Positions 8,366 through 16,373 of a stretch of 64,000 nucleotides of DNA are shown here, one piece after another. How positions within the stretch are numbered: position 1 is the first letter of the stretch; the number at the start of each line of letters is the position of its first letter. Under the pieces are notes generated by a model that made no database searches, was not told the DNA's origin, and saw only the letters and a list, made by a program, of their open reading frames with translations. This DNA comes from Lactonifactor sp. BIOML-A5 (lineage in GTDB: Bacteria; Bacillota; Clostridia; Lachnospirales; Lachnospiraceae): contig NZ_WKYV01000014.1 of NCBI RefSeq assembly GCF_009677585.1, forward strand, positions 38,869 to 102,868, written 5' to 3'. Position numbers and translations under genes: made by a program.

Positions 8366-10122
8366 GCCGTTGCACCTCCTTCATCACGGCTCCCAATATG
8401 GGCCTGCCACATTTCTTTGTAAAGCGGGCAATTTTGCAGAAGTTCCTCATGTGTTCCGGTTGCCTCGATCCGCCCTTGATTCACCACCACAAGCTGATCT
8501 GCGCCTGTCACTGTATAAAGTCGATGAGCGACCATAATCAGAGTCTTGCCCTGTACCAATTTAGAAATAGCCTCTTGAACCAGACTTTCATTCTCAGGGT
8601 CAAGGTAAGCTGTTGCCTCATCGAAAATAATAATAGGGGCATCTTTCAGCATGGCTCTGGCGATGGCAATTCGCTGCCGCTCCCCCCCCGACAAGTGGCC
8701 GCCTGCACCGCCCACAATCGTGTCATACCCATGCTCCAGACCCATGATGAAGTCATGACAACCGCACTTTCGGGCAACATCTTCTACTTCCTGATCGGTG
8801 GCCGACAATCGCCCCATACGGATGTTTTCACGGATACTTTCATCAAAGAGGTAATTATCCTGCGATACATAAGACACATAAGAGGAAAGCTGCGACAGGG
8901 GAATCTTCTTCAAATCCACCCCGCCAAGAGTAATCACGCCGGATGTTGCCTCCCAAAAGCCGGTAATCAATTTAGTAATCGTTGACTTGCCAGAACCGGA
9001 AGGCCCTACTAAAGCTGTCATCGTTCCAGGTTGTATTGTCAGATTGATATGATCCAATATGGGCTTCGGGTCCTTCAGGTCATAAGAAAAGGAAACATCC
9101 TGGAAGTGAATAGACAGGTCGTGAATATCAGCATTGTGGTCCGGCCGCACCATTTCCGGTGCATCCAGCAGATTTCCAACCTCTCCAACAATCGTGCCAA
9201 GCTGCGAAATATTGTCAGTAAATTTAATCGCTCCCAAAATCGGGCCGACAATACCCAGGGACAAAATCATAATAGTCAGAAAAACCGGAGCGGACAGGGT
9301 TCCATGTTGATACAAAATTGCACCAATGGGAAGAACCGCCAACCAAACACTGGGCCAGATCGTATTGCTCATAGACATAAACAACTGCGTATCCTTCATC
9401 CAGTCAACCGCATAACGGGCATCGTCATTGACCGCGTCGGAATACTTCTGATAAGAGTTGGCCGACTGATTGAATGCCTTGATAACCTCAATACCGCCTA
9501 CATACTCAATAATCGTGGCGTTCATTTTTTGAACCCGTTTCATCAAGCCGGAAAATCGTTCGCTATATCCCCGTGACATTCCCATATAGCACAGAAAACC
9601 AATGGGTAGGGTCACAAGAGAAGCCAGTGCCATGCGCCAGTCTAAAATAAACAGATAGACAATAATACACAGCGGGACGAACAGATTCGATGTCATCTCC
9701 GGCACCAGATGTGCGAGGATCGGCTCCATGCTCTCTACCCGATCAACGATGACATCCTTGAACCGGCCAGAGGATTGATCCATGATGTAACCCATCGGCA
9801 CCCGTGAGAGTTTGTCGGCAATTTTAATACGGACTTCTTTCAAAGTCTGGAATGTCGCTGTATGAGATACGGTTGTTGAAAGGGTAGAAAAAAACAGTTT
9901 TAGTGTGAAACCAAGCAATATTATGCCGCACCAAAGCGCATAAGTGTTTAGGGCAGTCACGCCATCGATCAGACAGAGCATGATATAAGCGATGGCGAAG
10001 TATGGGACCATCCCGCAAGCCACACCTAAGATAGCCAGGATGATGGAGAGCGCGTAGGCTCTCCGATGTGCGCCAGCCAGCTCCCATAACCGCTTGACTG
10101 GTGATGGTGTTTGTTTCATCAT
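8362..10122 (-). CDS. ABC transporter, fused membrane and ATPase domains (YbtP/YbtQ-like), first half
   Basis: A 586-aa half-transporter with about six membrane segments in residues 20-300 and an ATPase domain: Walker A GPSGSGKST (373-381), LSGGERQR (477-484), Walker B IIIFDE (497-502) and the H-loop VAHRL. Partner of the next gene (4-bp overlap). It starts 69 bp after the SBP gene, with a stable hairpin in between. A multidrug or peptide exporter is the alternative reading. The context of a DtxR-type regulator and an Opp/Cnt-like importer suggests a metallophore. Confidence 0.85.
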   Translation of the reverse strand: MMKQTPSPVKRLWELAGAHRRAYALSIILAILGVACGMVPYFAIAYIMLCLIDGVTALNTYALWCGIILLGFTLKLFFSTLSTTVSHTATFQTLKEVRIKIADKLSRVPMGYIMDQSSGRFKDVIVDRVESMEPILAHLVPEMTSNLFVPLCIIVYLFILDWRMALASLVTLPIGFLCYMGMSRGYSERFSGLMKRVQKMNATIIEYVGGIEVIKAFNQSANSYQKYSDAVNDDARYAVDWMKDTQLFMSMSNTIWPSVWLAVLPIGAILYQHGTLSAPVFLTIMILSLGIVGPILGAIKFTDNISQLGTIVGEVGNLLDAPEMVRPDHNADIHDLSIHFQDVSFSYDLKDPKPILDHINLTIQPGTMTALVGPSGSGKSTITKLITGFWEATSGVITLGGVDLKKIPLSQLSSYVSYVSQDNYLFDESIRENIRMGRLSATDQEVEDVARKCGCHDFIMGLEHGYDTIVGGAGGHLSGGERQRIAIARAMLKDAPIIIFDEATAYLDPENESLVQEAISKLVQGKTLIMVAHRLYTVTGADQLVVVNQGRIEATGTHEELLQNCPLYKEMWQAHIGSRDEGGATA

Positions 10123-10147
10123 CTCTCACCCTCCATAAAAGCAATAC

Positions 10148-10175
10148 GGGGCAGTCGGCCCCTCCCGACCACCCC
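10148..10175. promoter_or_regulatory. Intercistronic hairpin after the binding-protein gene
   Basis: GGGG-CA-GTCGG (10148-10158) pairs with CCGAC-CA-CCCC (10165-10175) across a small internal loop. There is no T run, so it is unlikely to stop transcription. Hairpins here often protect the upstream mRNA and keep the binding protein more abundant than downstream products (known from malEFG-type operons; inference here). Confidence 0.5.
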
Positions 10176-10191
10176 GCATCGCCAAGCTGTG

Positions 10192-11817
10192 TTATTCTGC
10201 CGGAGTGATCTGTGTCACATCCAGGAAAGCATAATCAGAAGCAAAGTTATAATCTGCAATCTTGTCCGTGTTATAGACGATCATATCCATCTGGTGAGTG
10301 AGAGGAACATCCAGCACCTGGTCAAGATCTGTATTGATGAGCAGTTCAAACAACTCCCGCAGCCGGGTATCATCGTTGCAGGTCTTAAACTCGCTCAATG
10401 CGGAAATAAACTCATCGGAATTATCCAACAGAGGGATGGAAACATCTTCCGGCATCTGAGCCATCATTGCAGAGAACCAGCATTGCGGCATAGCATAGTT
10501 GAAGAAACCTGCGGTCATAGCGGTAATATCCCATCCCGTGGGTTCCATATAGCTTGCGTACCATTCCATCTTTTCCATGCTCTTGATCTCAACTTCAATT
10601 CCAACTTCTGCAAGCTGGCTCTGGATCAAAGTGGCGATGGAGCCGATGGTGCTGTCATCCGTGGGGCAGGTAAAGACTATATGAAGCGGTGTTCCATCCT
10701 TTTCCCGGATTCCGGTGGATTCGTTCATAGCCCATCCTGCCTCGTCAAGAAGCTGATTGGCACGATCCACATTGTAGGTATAATCTATCGTGCCGCAAAT
10801 ATCCGAGTAGGGAGTTCCATCAGGTACAATGGTGTCAGCCACAGGCTCATAGCCATAGGTTAGGCCCTCGGAAATTGCACCTTTGTCAATGGCATACGCC
10901 AGGGCCTGCCGCACGCTCAAATCAGCCAGATTCCCATTGAAGTTCAAAATGATATTGCGGATCGTCGAGCCGGAAGGCGCAAACTTGCCCTCAATCCCCT
11001 CAATGGCGGTGGCCTGGTTATAGTCCTCATAGCTCAACTCAGCGGAGCCGTAAATCAGGTCAATCTCACCGGTCTGTAATGCCTGCACACGGGAGGCATT
11101 GTCAGGAATGTACTTCGCTACGATTTTGTCGTAGTAGGGCTGCTCACCCCAATAGTTTTCGTTGCGGACAAAGGTGGTGTACTGGCCCGCCACATATTCA
11201 TCATAGACATAAGGACCGGTTCCGGCATAACCGTTGACCGTCTGGAAGTCTCCCTGGGTAATCAGTTTCGGAGAAATCATAGTGCAGACATCCGGCCAGC
11301 AAAAATCGTTGATGTATGCAAAGTATGGCGTGTCATAGGTCAGACGGATGGTGTATTCATCCACCGCCTCAATATTGGTATAGTTGACAACACCGGGCAG
11401 CGATGCGAAAGACGGGTTGATATGCCAGGACTCAATATTGGCAATCGCTGCCTCTGCATTAAAAGGTTCTCCATCATGGAAGGTCACACCCTGACGTAGA
11501 TAAAAGGTAAGCTGTGTGCCATCTTCACTCAGTTCCCAATCTTCCGCCAGCACCGGTTGGATCTCCCCATCCACATATTTCACAAGACCCTCATAAAGCA
11601 GTTTCTGAGTGGGGCGGTTATCCGCAATCATATAGAGGGGAGAAAGGGTTGTTGTTTCGCCAATCGTGGCGATGTTCAAGACCTTTTCGCTCGTTTCCGT
11701 TCCGCTTGTTTCATCTGCGGTGTCGCTGTTGCTGGGGGTTCCGCCGCAGCCGGCAAGCAGACCCATACACATAACAGCGGCAAGAGCGAGGCCCAAAACA
11801 CGTTTGGTTCGTTTCAT
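10192..11817 (-). CDS. Lipoprotein substrate-binding protein, oligopeptide/nickel/metallophore type (SBP family 5)
   Basis: A 541-aa protein with a lipoprotein signal: KRTKR, a hydrophobic stretch, then GLLAGC with the lipidated Cys24. The body has the family 5 pattern: LSPLYMIADNRPTQ-LLYEGLVKY, then LTFYLRQGVTFHDGEPFNAEA. It captures the substrate outside the membrane for the permease pair encoded upstream. Family 5 covers peptides, nickel-chelates and staphylopine-like metallophores. The sequence alone does not decide, but the DtxR, AraC and YbtPQ-like neighbours favour a metal chelate. Confidence 0.88.
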   Translation of the reverse strand: MKRTKRVLGLALAAVMCMGLLAGCGGTPSNSDTADETSGTETSEKVLNIATIGETTTLSPLYMIADNRPTQKLLYEGLVKYVDGEIQPVLAEDWELSEDGTQLTFYLRQGVTFHDGEPFNAEAAIANIESWHINPSFASLPGVVNYTNIEAVDEYTIRLTYDTPYFAYINDFCWPDVCTMISPKLITQGDFQTVNGYAGTGPYVYDEYVAGQYTTFVRNENYWGEQPYYDKIVAKYIPDNASRVQALQTGEIDLIYGSAELSYEDYNQATAIEGIEGKFAPSGSTIRNIILNFNGNLADLSVRQALAYAIDKGAISEGLTYGYEPVADTIVPDGTPYSDICGTIDYTYNVDRANQLLDEAGWAMNESTGIREKDGTPLHIVFTCPTDDSTIGSIATLIQSQLAEVGIEVEIKSMEKMEWYASYMEPTGWDITAMTAGFFNYAMPQCWFSAMMAQMPEDVSIPLLDNSDEFISALSEFKTCNDDTRLRELFELLINTDLDQVLDVPLTHQMDMIVYNTDKIADYNFASDYAFLDVTQITPAE

Positions 11818-11847
11818 CTCGTTTCGTTCCTTTCTGTGATTTTATAT

Positions 11848-12546
11848 TTATCGAACGGCCTTTTTAGTAAATTTGCCGTGTTCGATCTCATAAATGACCT
11901 CGCAGAGCCGCGAGGCAACTTGAATGTCATGGGTAATGACCAAGTAGGCGCAGTCATGCTCCTGCTCATATTTTTCCAAAAGTTGAAGGACCGCTTCTGT
12001 TGAAATCAAATCAAGGCCTGCGGTTACTTCGTCCAGAATTAGAAATTCCGGTGATATAGACAGGGAGCGCAGCAATGCAAGCCGCCGCTGTTCCCCGCCG
12101 GACAGTTTTCGGACCGGAGTATCAAGGAGGCTTTTGGATAAACCGGTTTGTTCCATCAATTCAGCAATACGGTTTTTTCGCTGCGACGGAGAAAGATCAG
12201 TCAGATTTACAAGGGCTTCCTCTACATTTTTGGATGTACTCCATGATGGATTTAGTGTTCCGCCAGCATCCTGAAATACCGCTTGGATCTTGCCCCGATA
12301 TTTTCTCCATTCACGCAGACCCCATTTTGTGGTATCAACGCCATTGATAAGGACACGTCCCTCAGAGGGGCGTTCCAGTCCAATCATCAATCGAGCCAGG
12401 GTGCTTTTTCCGCTGCCGCTTTCGCCCATAATGGCGATGCTATGGCCCTGCTCCCATATCAGTGAGGCGTGATCCAATGCACAAAATGTTTCCCCCTGCG
12501 CATCATAGTAGGTTCTGGTGAGGTTATCTAATTCAATGCGGTCCAT
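11848..12546 (-). CDS. Oligopeptide/metallophore ABC importer ATPase (DppF/CntF-like)
   Basis: A 232-aa ATPase with Walker A GESGSGKST (41-49), a Q-loop (AVFQDAGGTLNPSWS), LSGGEQRR and Walker B FLILDE. The NPSWS pattern is typical of Opp/Dpp F subunits. I choose the ATG at 12546, which has AGGAGGT 9 nt upstream. A start 54 bp earlier has no site. It overlaps the previous ATPase gene by 19 bp. It is shorter than usual DppF (about 320 aa) and lacks the C-terminal oligopeptide-binding extension, as in CntF/NikE-like subunits. Confidence 0.86.
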   Translation of the reverse strand: MDRIELDNLTRTYYDAQGETFCALDHASLIWEQGHSIAIMGESGSGKSTLARLMIGLERPSEGRVLINGVDTTKWGLREWRKYRGKIQAVFQDAGGTLNPSWSTSKNVEEALVNLTDLSPSQRKNRIAELMEQTGLSKSLLDTPVRKLSGGEQRRLALLRSLSISPEFLILDEVTAGLDLISTEAVLQLLEKYEQEHDCAYLVITHDIQVASRLCEVIYEIEHGKFTKKAVR

Positions 12547-13322
12547 TTCCAGTTCACCTCCTCCCGGTGACAGGCAGCTTCGGCAAATCGTTTGGTCCAC
12601 GGCTGCTGCGGGTGAATGAATAGCTGCTCAGTCGCCTGTGTTTCAATAATTTTTCCATGTTCCATCACATGAGTGATAGGGCATAGGGCTTTCATTGCCT
12701 CAGTATCATGGGAGATGAACAAAATCGCTGCTGTTTCTTGATATTCCCTCAGTAACTCCAGTAATAAATCCCGATTTGCTTCGTCAAGGGCGCTGGTCGG
12801 TTCGTCTGCCAAAACATATTTAGGCTTCGTCCCCAAAATCAGCGCCATAGCAATCCGCTGAAGCATACCACCGGATAACTCTCCAGGATATGCACTCAGC
12901 ACTCGCTTCGTATCGGTCAGGTTGACTTTCCGCAGCACATTTTCCGCAAGCGCGTGGGCCTGTTTTTTATCCAAACCAGTGTGCATACGGAGCGTTTCAA
13001 TGATCTGCCGCTCCATCTTTGCGTGTGGGAAAAACGCTGTCATTGGGTTTTGCGGAATAAATCCAATCGTTTCCCCGCAAAGCATTCGGCGCTCCTTCGC
13101 ACTATGCGTCAGCAAATTGTCTCCATCCAGGAGAATTTGACCCTGTGGGATTTCCAGATCGCCGCCGTTCATCCCCATAATGGATTTAATCAAAGTTGTT
13201 TTTCCGGAGCCGCTGGCTCCAGTCAGTCCAATACAAGTCCCTTCGTCAATAGACAATGAAACATCGGTTAAAATCGGTGCGTTATTTTTTACTTTCACGG
13301 TCAGTTTTTTGATCTCAAGCAT
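12528..13322 (-). CDS. Oligopeptide/metallophore ABC importer ATPase (DppD/CntD-like)
   Basis: A 264-aa ATPase with Walker A GASGSGKTT (35-43), a Q-loop IPQNPMTAFFPH, LSGGMLQR and Walker B YVLADEPTSALD. The ATG at 13322 overlaps the TGA of the permease gene (TGATG), with GGAGGG 6 nt upstream. Upstream in-frame starts lie inside the permease gene and are rejected. It forms the ATPase pair with the next gene and acts on the cytoplasmic face of the two permeases. Confidence 0.86.
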   Translation of the reverse strand: MLEIKKLTVKVKNNAPILTDVSLSIDEGTCIGLTGASGSGKTTLIKSIMGMNGGDLEIPQGQILLDGDNLLTHSAKERRMLCGETIGFIPQNPMTAFFPHAKMERQIIETLRMHTGLDKKQAHALAENVLRKVNLTDTKRVLSAYPGELSGGMLQRIAMALILGTKPKYVLADEPTSALDEANRDLLLELLREYQETAAILFISHDTEAMKALCPITHVMEHGKIIETQATEQLFIHPQQPWTKRFAEAACHREEVNWKWTALN

Positions 13323-14113
13323 CAGGCACCCTCCTTTTCCAAAAGCCGCCCCAAGTAGTTGAAACAGAGGGAGCTGATAAAGATAAAGAGGATCGGATAA
13401 AGGAGCAACTGCGGATGAGTTCCGGCCAATGCCCTTGCATCGGAAAGCATAACACCCCAATCAATTACATCATCGCCCAGAGAAAGGCCGATGAATGAGA
13501 AACCGGAAATCGCAATAATCATTTCTGCGCAGGAGAGGCAGATAAATTGCACGATGTCACGGATAATATTGGGAAGGATATGTACCAGCATGATCCGCAC
13601 CTTGCTTGCACCGCAGGCAATCGCGCACATGATGTATGCTTTGTCATACTCAACTTCAATCAAAGTTTTGACCAGCTTAATCATCCGAAGGATTAAAGAT
13701 GCCGTCAGTGCCACCAGCATGGTGGGGATACTGTTCCCCCAAATACCGATGAAGATAATCAGATAAGCCACCGGCGGTATCGCTGTAACTGCGTTCAAAA
13801 TACTTTCTGCAAGAATATTTCTGCGGCGGCCTGTCTTTGCCAGTAAGATGCCAAAGAGGATACCAAGTAAAATGACAATGGCCGATCCGACCAGCACAAT
13901 ACCTAAAGTTGTTTTCCCTCCTTCAAGGATACGCGAAAACTCGCAGCGGCCGAAATCGTCTGTTCCAAACGGATATTCTGCGCTGCTGGGTAGATATTTG
14001 TCCCGAATATTTGTGGCCGTCGGATCGTGAGGAGCAAAAAACGATCCGAACAGGAAAAACAGCAATATTACAATCGGAATTGCATACGAGAGAATATGTT
14101 TTGTCCGGCTCAT
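13322..14113 (-). CDS. ABC importer permease (DppC/NikC-like)
   Basis: A 263-aa inner-membrane subunit with an N-terminal span (ILSYAIPIVILLFFLFGSFF), the DppC-family segment YPFGTDDFGR, and about five further spans. The EAA-like loop is near DKAYIMCAIACGASKVRIM. The gene overlaps its partner permease by 4 bp (ATGA) and the next ATPase by the TGATG junction, so translation is probably coupled through the whole set. Confidence 0.86.
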   Translation of the reverse strand: MSRTKHILSYAIPIVILLFFLFGSFFAPHDPTATNIRDKYLPSSAEYPFGTDDFGRCEFSRILEGGKTTLGIVLVGSAIVILLGILFGILLAKTGRRRNILAESILNAVTAIPPVAYLIIFIGIWGNSIPTMLVALTASLILRMIKLVKTLIEVEYDKAYIMCAIACGASKVRIMLVHILPNIIRDIVQFICLSCAEMIIAISGFSFIGLSLGDDVIDWGVMLSDARALAGTHPQLLLYPILFIFISSLCFNYLGRLLEKEGA

Positions 14114-15072
14114 AGTCTGGCCCCCTCTCTCGCAGAAGCATCCCGTTGCAAAATTCGCCGTAGTATATCCGAAAGAATATTGAACATTACCAGCGAAAAC
14201 GCAAGGAACAGAATTGTTGCGTGGATAACAGGCGAATCCCGATACAGCACGCTGTCAATGATTAAGTAACCAAGCCCCGGCAGGGAAAACACGCGCTCTA
14301 CAATCGCAGAACCAGCCATACAAAGTCCGAGCATCTGGCAGAAGCTGGGTAGAAGTGTTACAACCGCGCTGGGAAGTGCGTATCGTAACAGGATTTTCCC
14401 TTCAGATAAACCTCTGCAACGAGCGTAGAAAGCACTGTCTTGCTCCATTTCTTTTTGAATGTTATTCGCCAGCATGGGCGAAAACAGGGCGATACACCCA
14501 ATGGCGATACAGACCGCTGCCGGGAGGTACCGCATCAGTCCCGTGTTTCCTACCACCGATGTCAAACCGAGCTTGACAGCAAAAATATCGAGGTAGGAAC
14601 TGGCAAAGAAAAAGGATGGGATGGACACTCCTGCAATACACAGAAAAATCATCGCATGGCCAATCATTCTTTTTCTTGTCAGATAACAAAGACAGCCGAA
14701 CAGAAGAATGAAAACTGCTTGAATAATGGCAGAAATCAATACAATCGTTACGGTAATGCCAATAGCTGTTGTGACTTTCTCAAACACTGGCTGCCCGCTT
14801 ACAAAGGATTCCCCAAAATCTAAATGGAGCGCATCCCGTACCCAAGTCACATACTGTACGGGCAGCGGGTCATTGAGGCCCATATCTTCCCGCAGCGCCT
14901 CCATCTGCTCATCCGTAAAGCTAAATGCGGCAAATGACCGGCGAGCATACGCTTCTGCCGGATCAATGGGCGATAGGCGCACAAGCAGGAAAGAAATCAG
15001 CGTGACAACAACGAGCGTTATAAGCATTTCAAGGACTTTATTGACGATAAATCGCCTTGTTGCCTTGCTCAT
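14110..15072 (-). CDS. ABC importer permease (DppB/NikB-like)
   Basis: A 320-aa permease that starts like DppB/NikB (KVLEMLITLVVVTLISFLLV). It has the family segment LGLNDPLPVQYVTWVRDALH-like (here MGLNDPLPVQY), then GESFVSGQPV, and several membrane spans. The EAA-like loop is ARCRGLSEGKILLRYALP. It is the first structural gene of the importer operon. GGAGGG precedes the ATG at 15072. A strong terminator-type hairpin stands directly upstream, so the operon may need read-through or a promoter near 15130-15190. Confidence 0.86.
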   Translation of the reverse strand: MSKATRRFIVNKVLEMLITLVVVTLISFLLVRLSPIDPAEAYARRSFAAFSFTDEQMEALREDMGLNDPLPVQYVTWVRDALHLDFGESFVSGQPVFEKVTTAIGITVTIVLISAIIQAVFILLFGCLCYLTRKRMIGHAMIFLCIAGVSIPSFFFASSYLDIFAVKLGLTSVVGNTGLMRYLPAAVCIAIGCIALFSPMLANNIQKEMEQDSAFYARCRGLSEGKILLRYALPSAVVTLLPSFCQMLGLCMAGSAIVERVFSLPGLGYLIIDSVLYRDSPVIHATILFLAFSLVMFNILSDILRRILQRDASAREGARL

Positions 15073-15084
15073 TCGTTTCCCTCC

Positions 15085-15129
15085 TAAAAAAATAAGCTTT
15101 GTAGTTAGACATCGCTAACCGCAAAGCTT
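15085..15129 (-). terminator. Intrinsic terminator/attenuator between araC-type gene and importer operon
   Basis: In the minus-strand RNA AAGCTTTG and a second block GTTAG pair with CTAAC and CAAAGCTT (15122-15129 with 15094-15101, plus the inner stem). Seven T follow. The T run leads straight into AGGAGGG, the ribosome binding site of the permease at 15072. It would end the regulator transcript and could also act as an attenuator for the importer. Confidence 0.8.
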
Positions 15130-15191
15130 ATAATACCCCATATTCAATTATTGCTCCACTCCAAGAAGCCTCAATCTATCCAAAAAGCCAA

Positions 15192-16163
15192 TCAATTTCT
15201 GCTCTTTCTGTATTCGCTGGGAGACTGCCCTATAATTTCCTTAAAAGCAGCGGAAAACTTATTGGGATTTTCGTATCCGACCATTCCTGCTATTTCCGCT
15301 ATTGACAGCTTTGTTGTAACCAAGAGTTTGGTAGCTGTCTGCATTTTGTATTCGCGCTGAAATGCGTGAATCGGTTTCCCGTAGACCGCCTTAAAGCAGT
15401 CTTTCAAAGCAGTAAGGCTCATTCCGTATCTATCTGCGATACTTTTCAATGTTTCCCGGCTATCTAATTGGTTTGCCAGCTCACATTTTAGTGCTTTAAC
15501 CTTTTTGATTTGGTTGGCAGAATAGTATGCAGCAGTCTCAAAATTCTCTTGCGGGAGCATCTGGGAAAGCAGGAATAGACTTTCCAATACTTTTAACCGT
15601 AAGTATCCCATAGGAACTGTATCTCGTGCTTCGCAGATCTCTTGAAACACATGATGTAGATTGGGAGGTGTCTTAATAACCGAACAACAGTGTCCGACAC
15701 AGAATTTGTCTATCAATTCTTTCAGATTTATTGAAACACCCTCCACAACATTTTCAAAAATCAATCCGGTTATATCTAAGTCGATTATAAACGCAACTCC
15801 ATCGTAATATCCAATCGGAAATTCTGGTGGTTCTCGTTCGGGAGATAGGAGACTAACAGCGAAATCCCCTTCACCCAAGTATGTAACAAACCCATGCTTA
15901 TACTCACACTCAAATCTTCCGGCACGACAATATGCTATTTCCAAAATGTTTGGCATCGCTCTATTTCTCATACGGCATGAGGAAGCCTCAAAAGTGGAAT
16001 ATGCTAAATCAATGCCGGGAAATAGATGGTAGCAGTGCATAAATCCGTTTGGTGTGTCGCATTGCATTTGGTATTTAGTTTCATTTTCGTTTTCTTCCAT
16101 AACTTTTGCTTTGGGTCCAAAAACATCTGGCTTTACTATTTCTGCGTTTTCCATTAACTGCAT
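15192..16163 (-). CDS. AraC-family transcriptional regulator
   Basis: A 323-aa protein. Its N-terminal ligand domain contains EIAYCRAGRFECEYK and GEGDFAVSLLSPE, as in regulators beside siderophore transporters. The C-terminal double helix-turn-helix covers about residues 220-323 (SIADRYGMSLTALKDCFKAVYG, then IAEIAGMVGYENPNKFSAAF). Family members of this kind activate neighbouring uptake genes when the substrate is bound. Here the operon follows directly, behind a terminator. It probably acts as the ligand-sensing activator, with the DtxR-type protein as metal sensor (inference). Confidence 0.88.
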   Translation of the reverse strand: MQLMENAEIVKPDVFGPKAKVMEENENETKYQMQCDTPNGFMHCYHLFPGIDLAYSTFEASSCRMRNRAMPNILEIAYCRAGRFECEYKHGFVTYLGEGDFAVSLLSPEREPPEFPIGYYDGVAFIIDLDITGLIFENVVEGVSINLKELIDKFCVGHCCSVIKTPPNLHHVFQEICEARDTVPMGYLRLKVLESLFLLSQMLPQENFETAAYYSANQIKKVKALKCELANQLDSRETLKSIADRYGMSLTALKDCFKAVYGKPIHAFQREYKMQTATKLLVTTKLSIAEIAGMVGYENPNKFSAAFKEIIGQSPSEYRKSRN

Positions 16164-16266
16164 TTAGGAAAATATCCCCCTTCCAGTGGTTAGCTGCATA
16201 TAACTCAATATCATATTAACACAATCACAGAGGAAAGTCTATTTTTACCGCTAACATAAATGGATA

Positions 16267-16319
16267 TTCATATTATGGCTGAACTGCGCATTATGACGTG
16301 CAAATTTGAATTTTGTATC
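16267..16319. repeat. Bipartite direct repeat, copy 2, in the araC-type promoter region
   Basis: See the copy at 5105-5161: the blocks TTCATATTAT..CTGAACT and GTGCAAATTTGAATTTTGTAT recur here. On the minus strand CATAAT (16277-16272) could be a -10 box for the regulator gene. The GCAC block sits 24 bp upstream of it, not 29, so this copy does not match the four-site promoter pattern. Confidence 0.55.
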
Positions 16320-16331
16320 TCTGTTATGTAC

Positions 16332-16358
16332 CCAGCCGACTACGCGGCTGGTTTTTTT
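16332..16358 (+). terminator. Plus-strand intrinsic terminator
   Basis: CCAGCCG (16332-16338) pairs with CGGCTGG (16345-16351), followed by TTTTTTTC and a second T run on the plus strand. The minus strand shows only A runs. No plus-strand gene precedes it, so it may end a short antisense or small RNA, or be left over from an earlier arrangement. Confidence 0.6.
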
Positions 16359-16373
16359 CTTTTTTTGAGGGAG

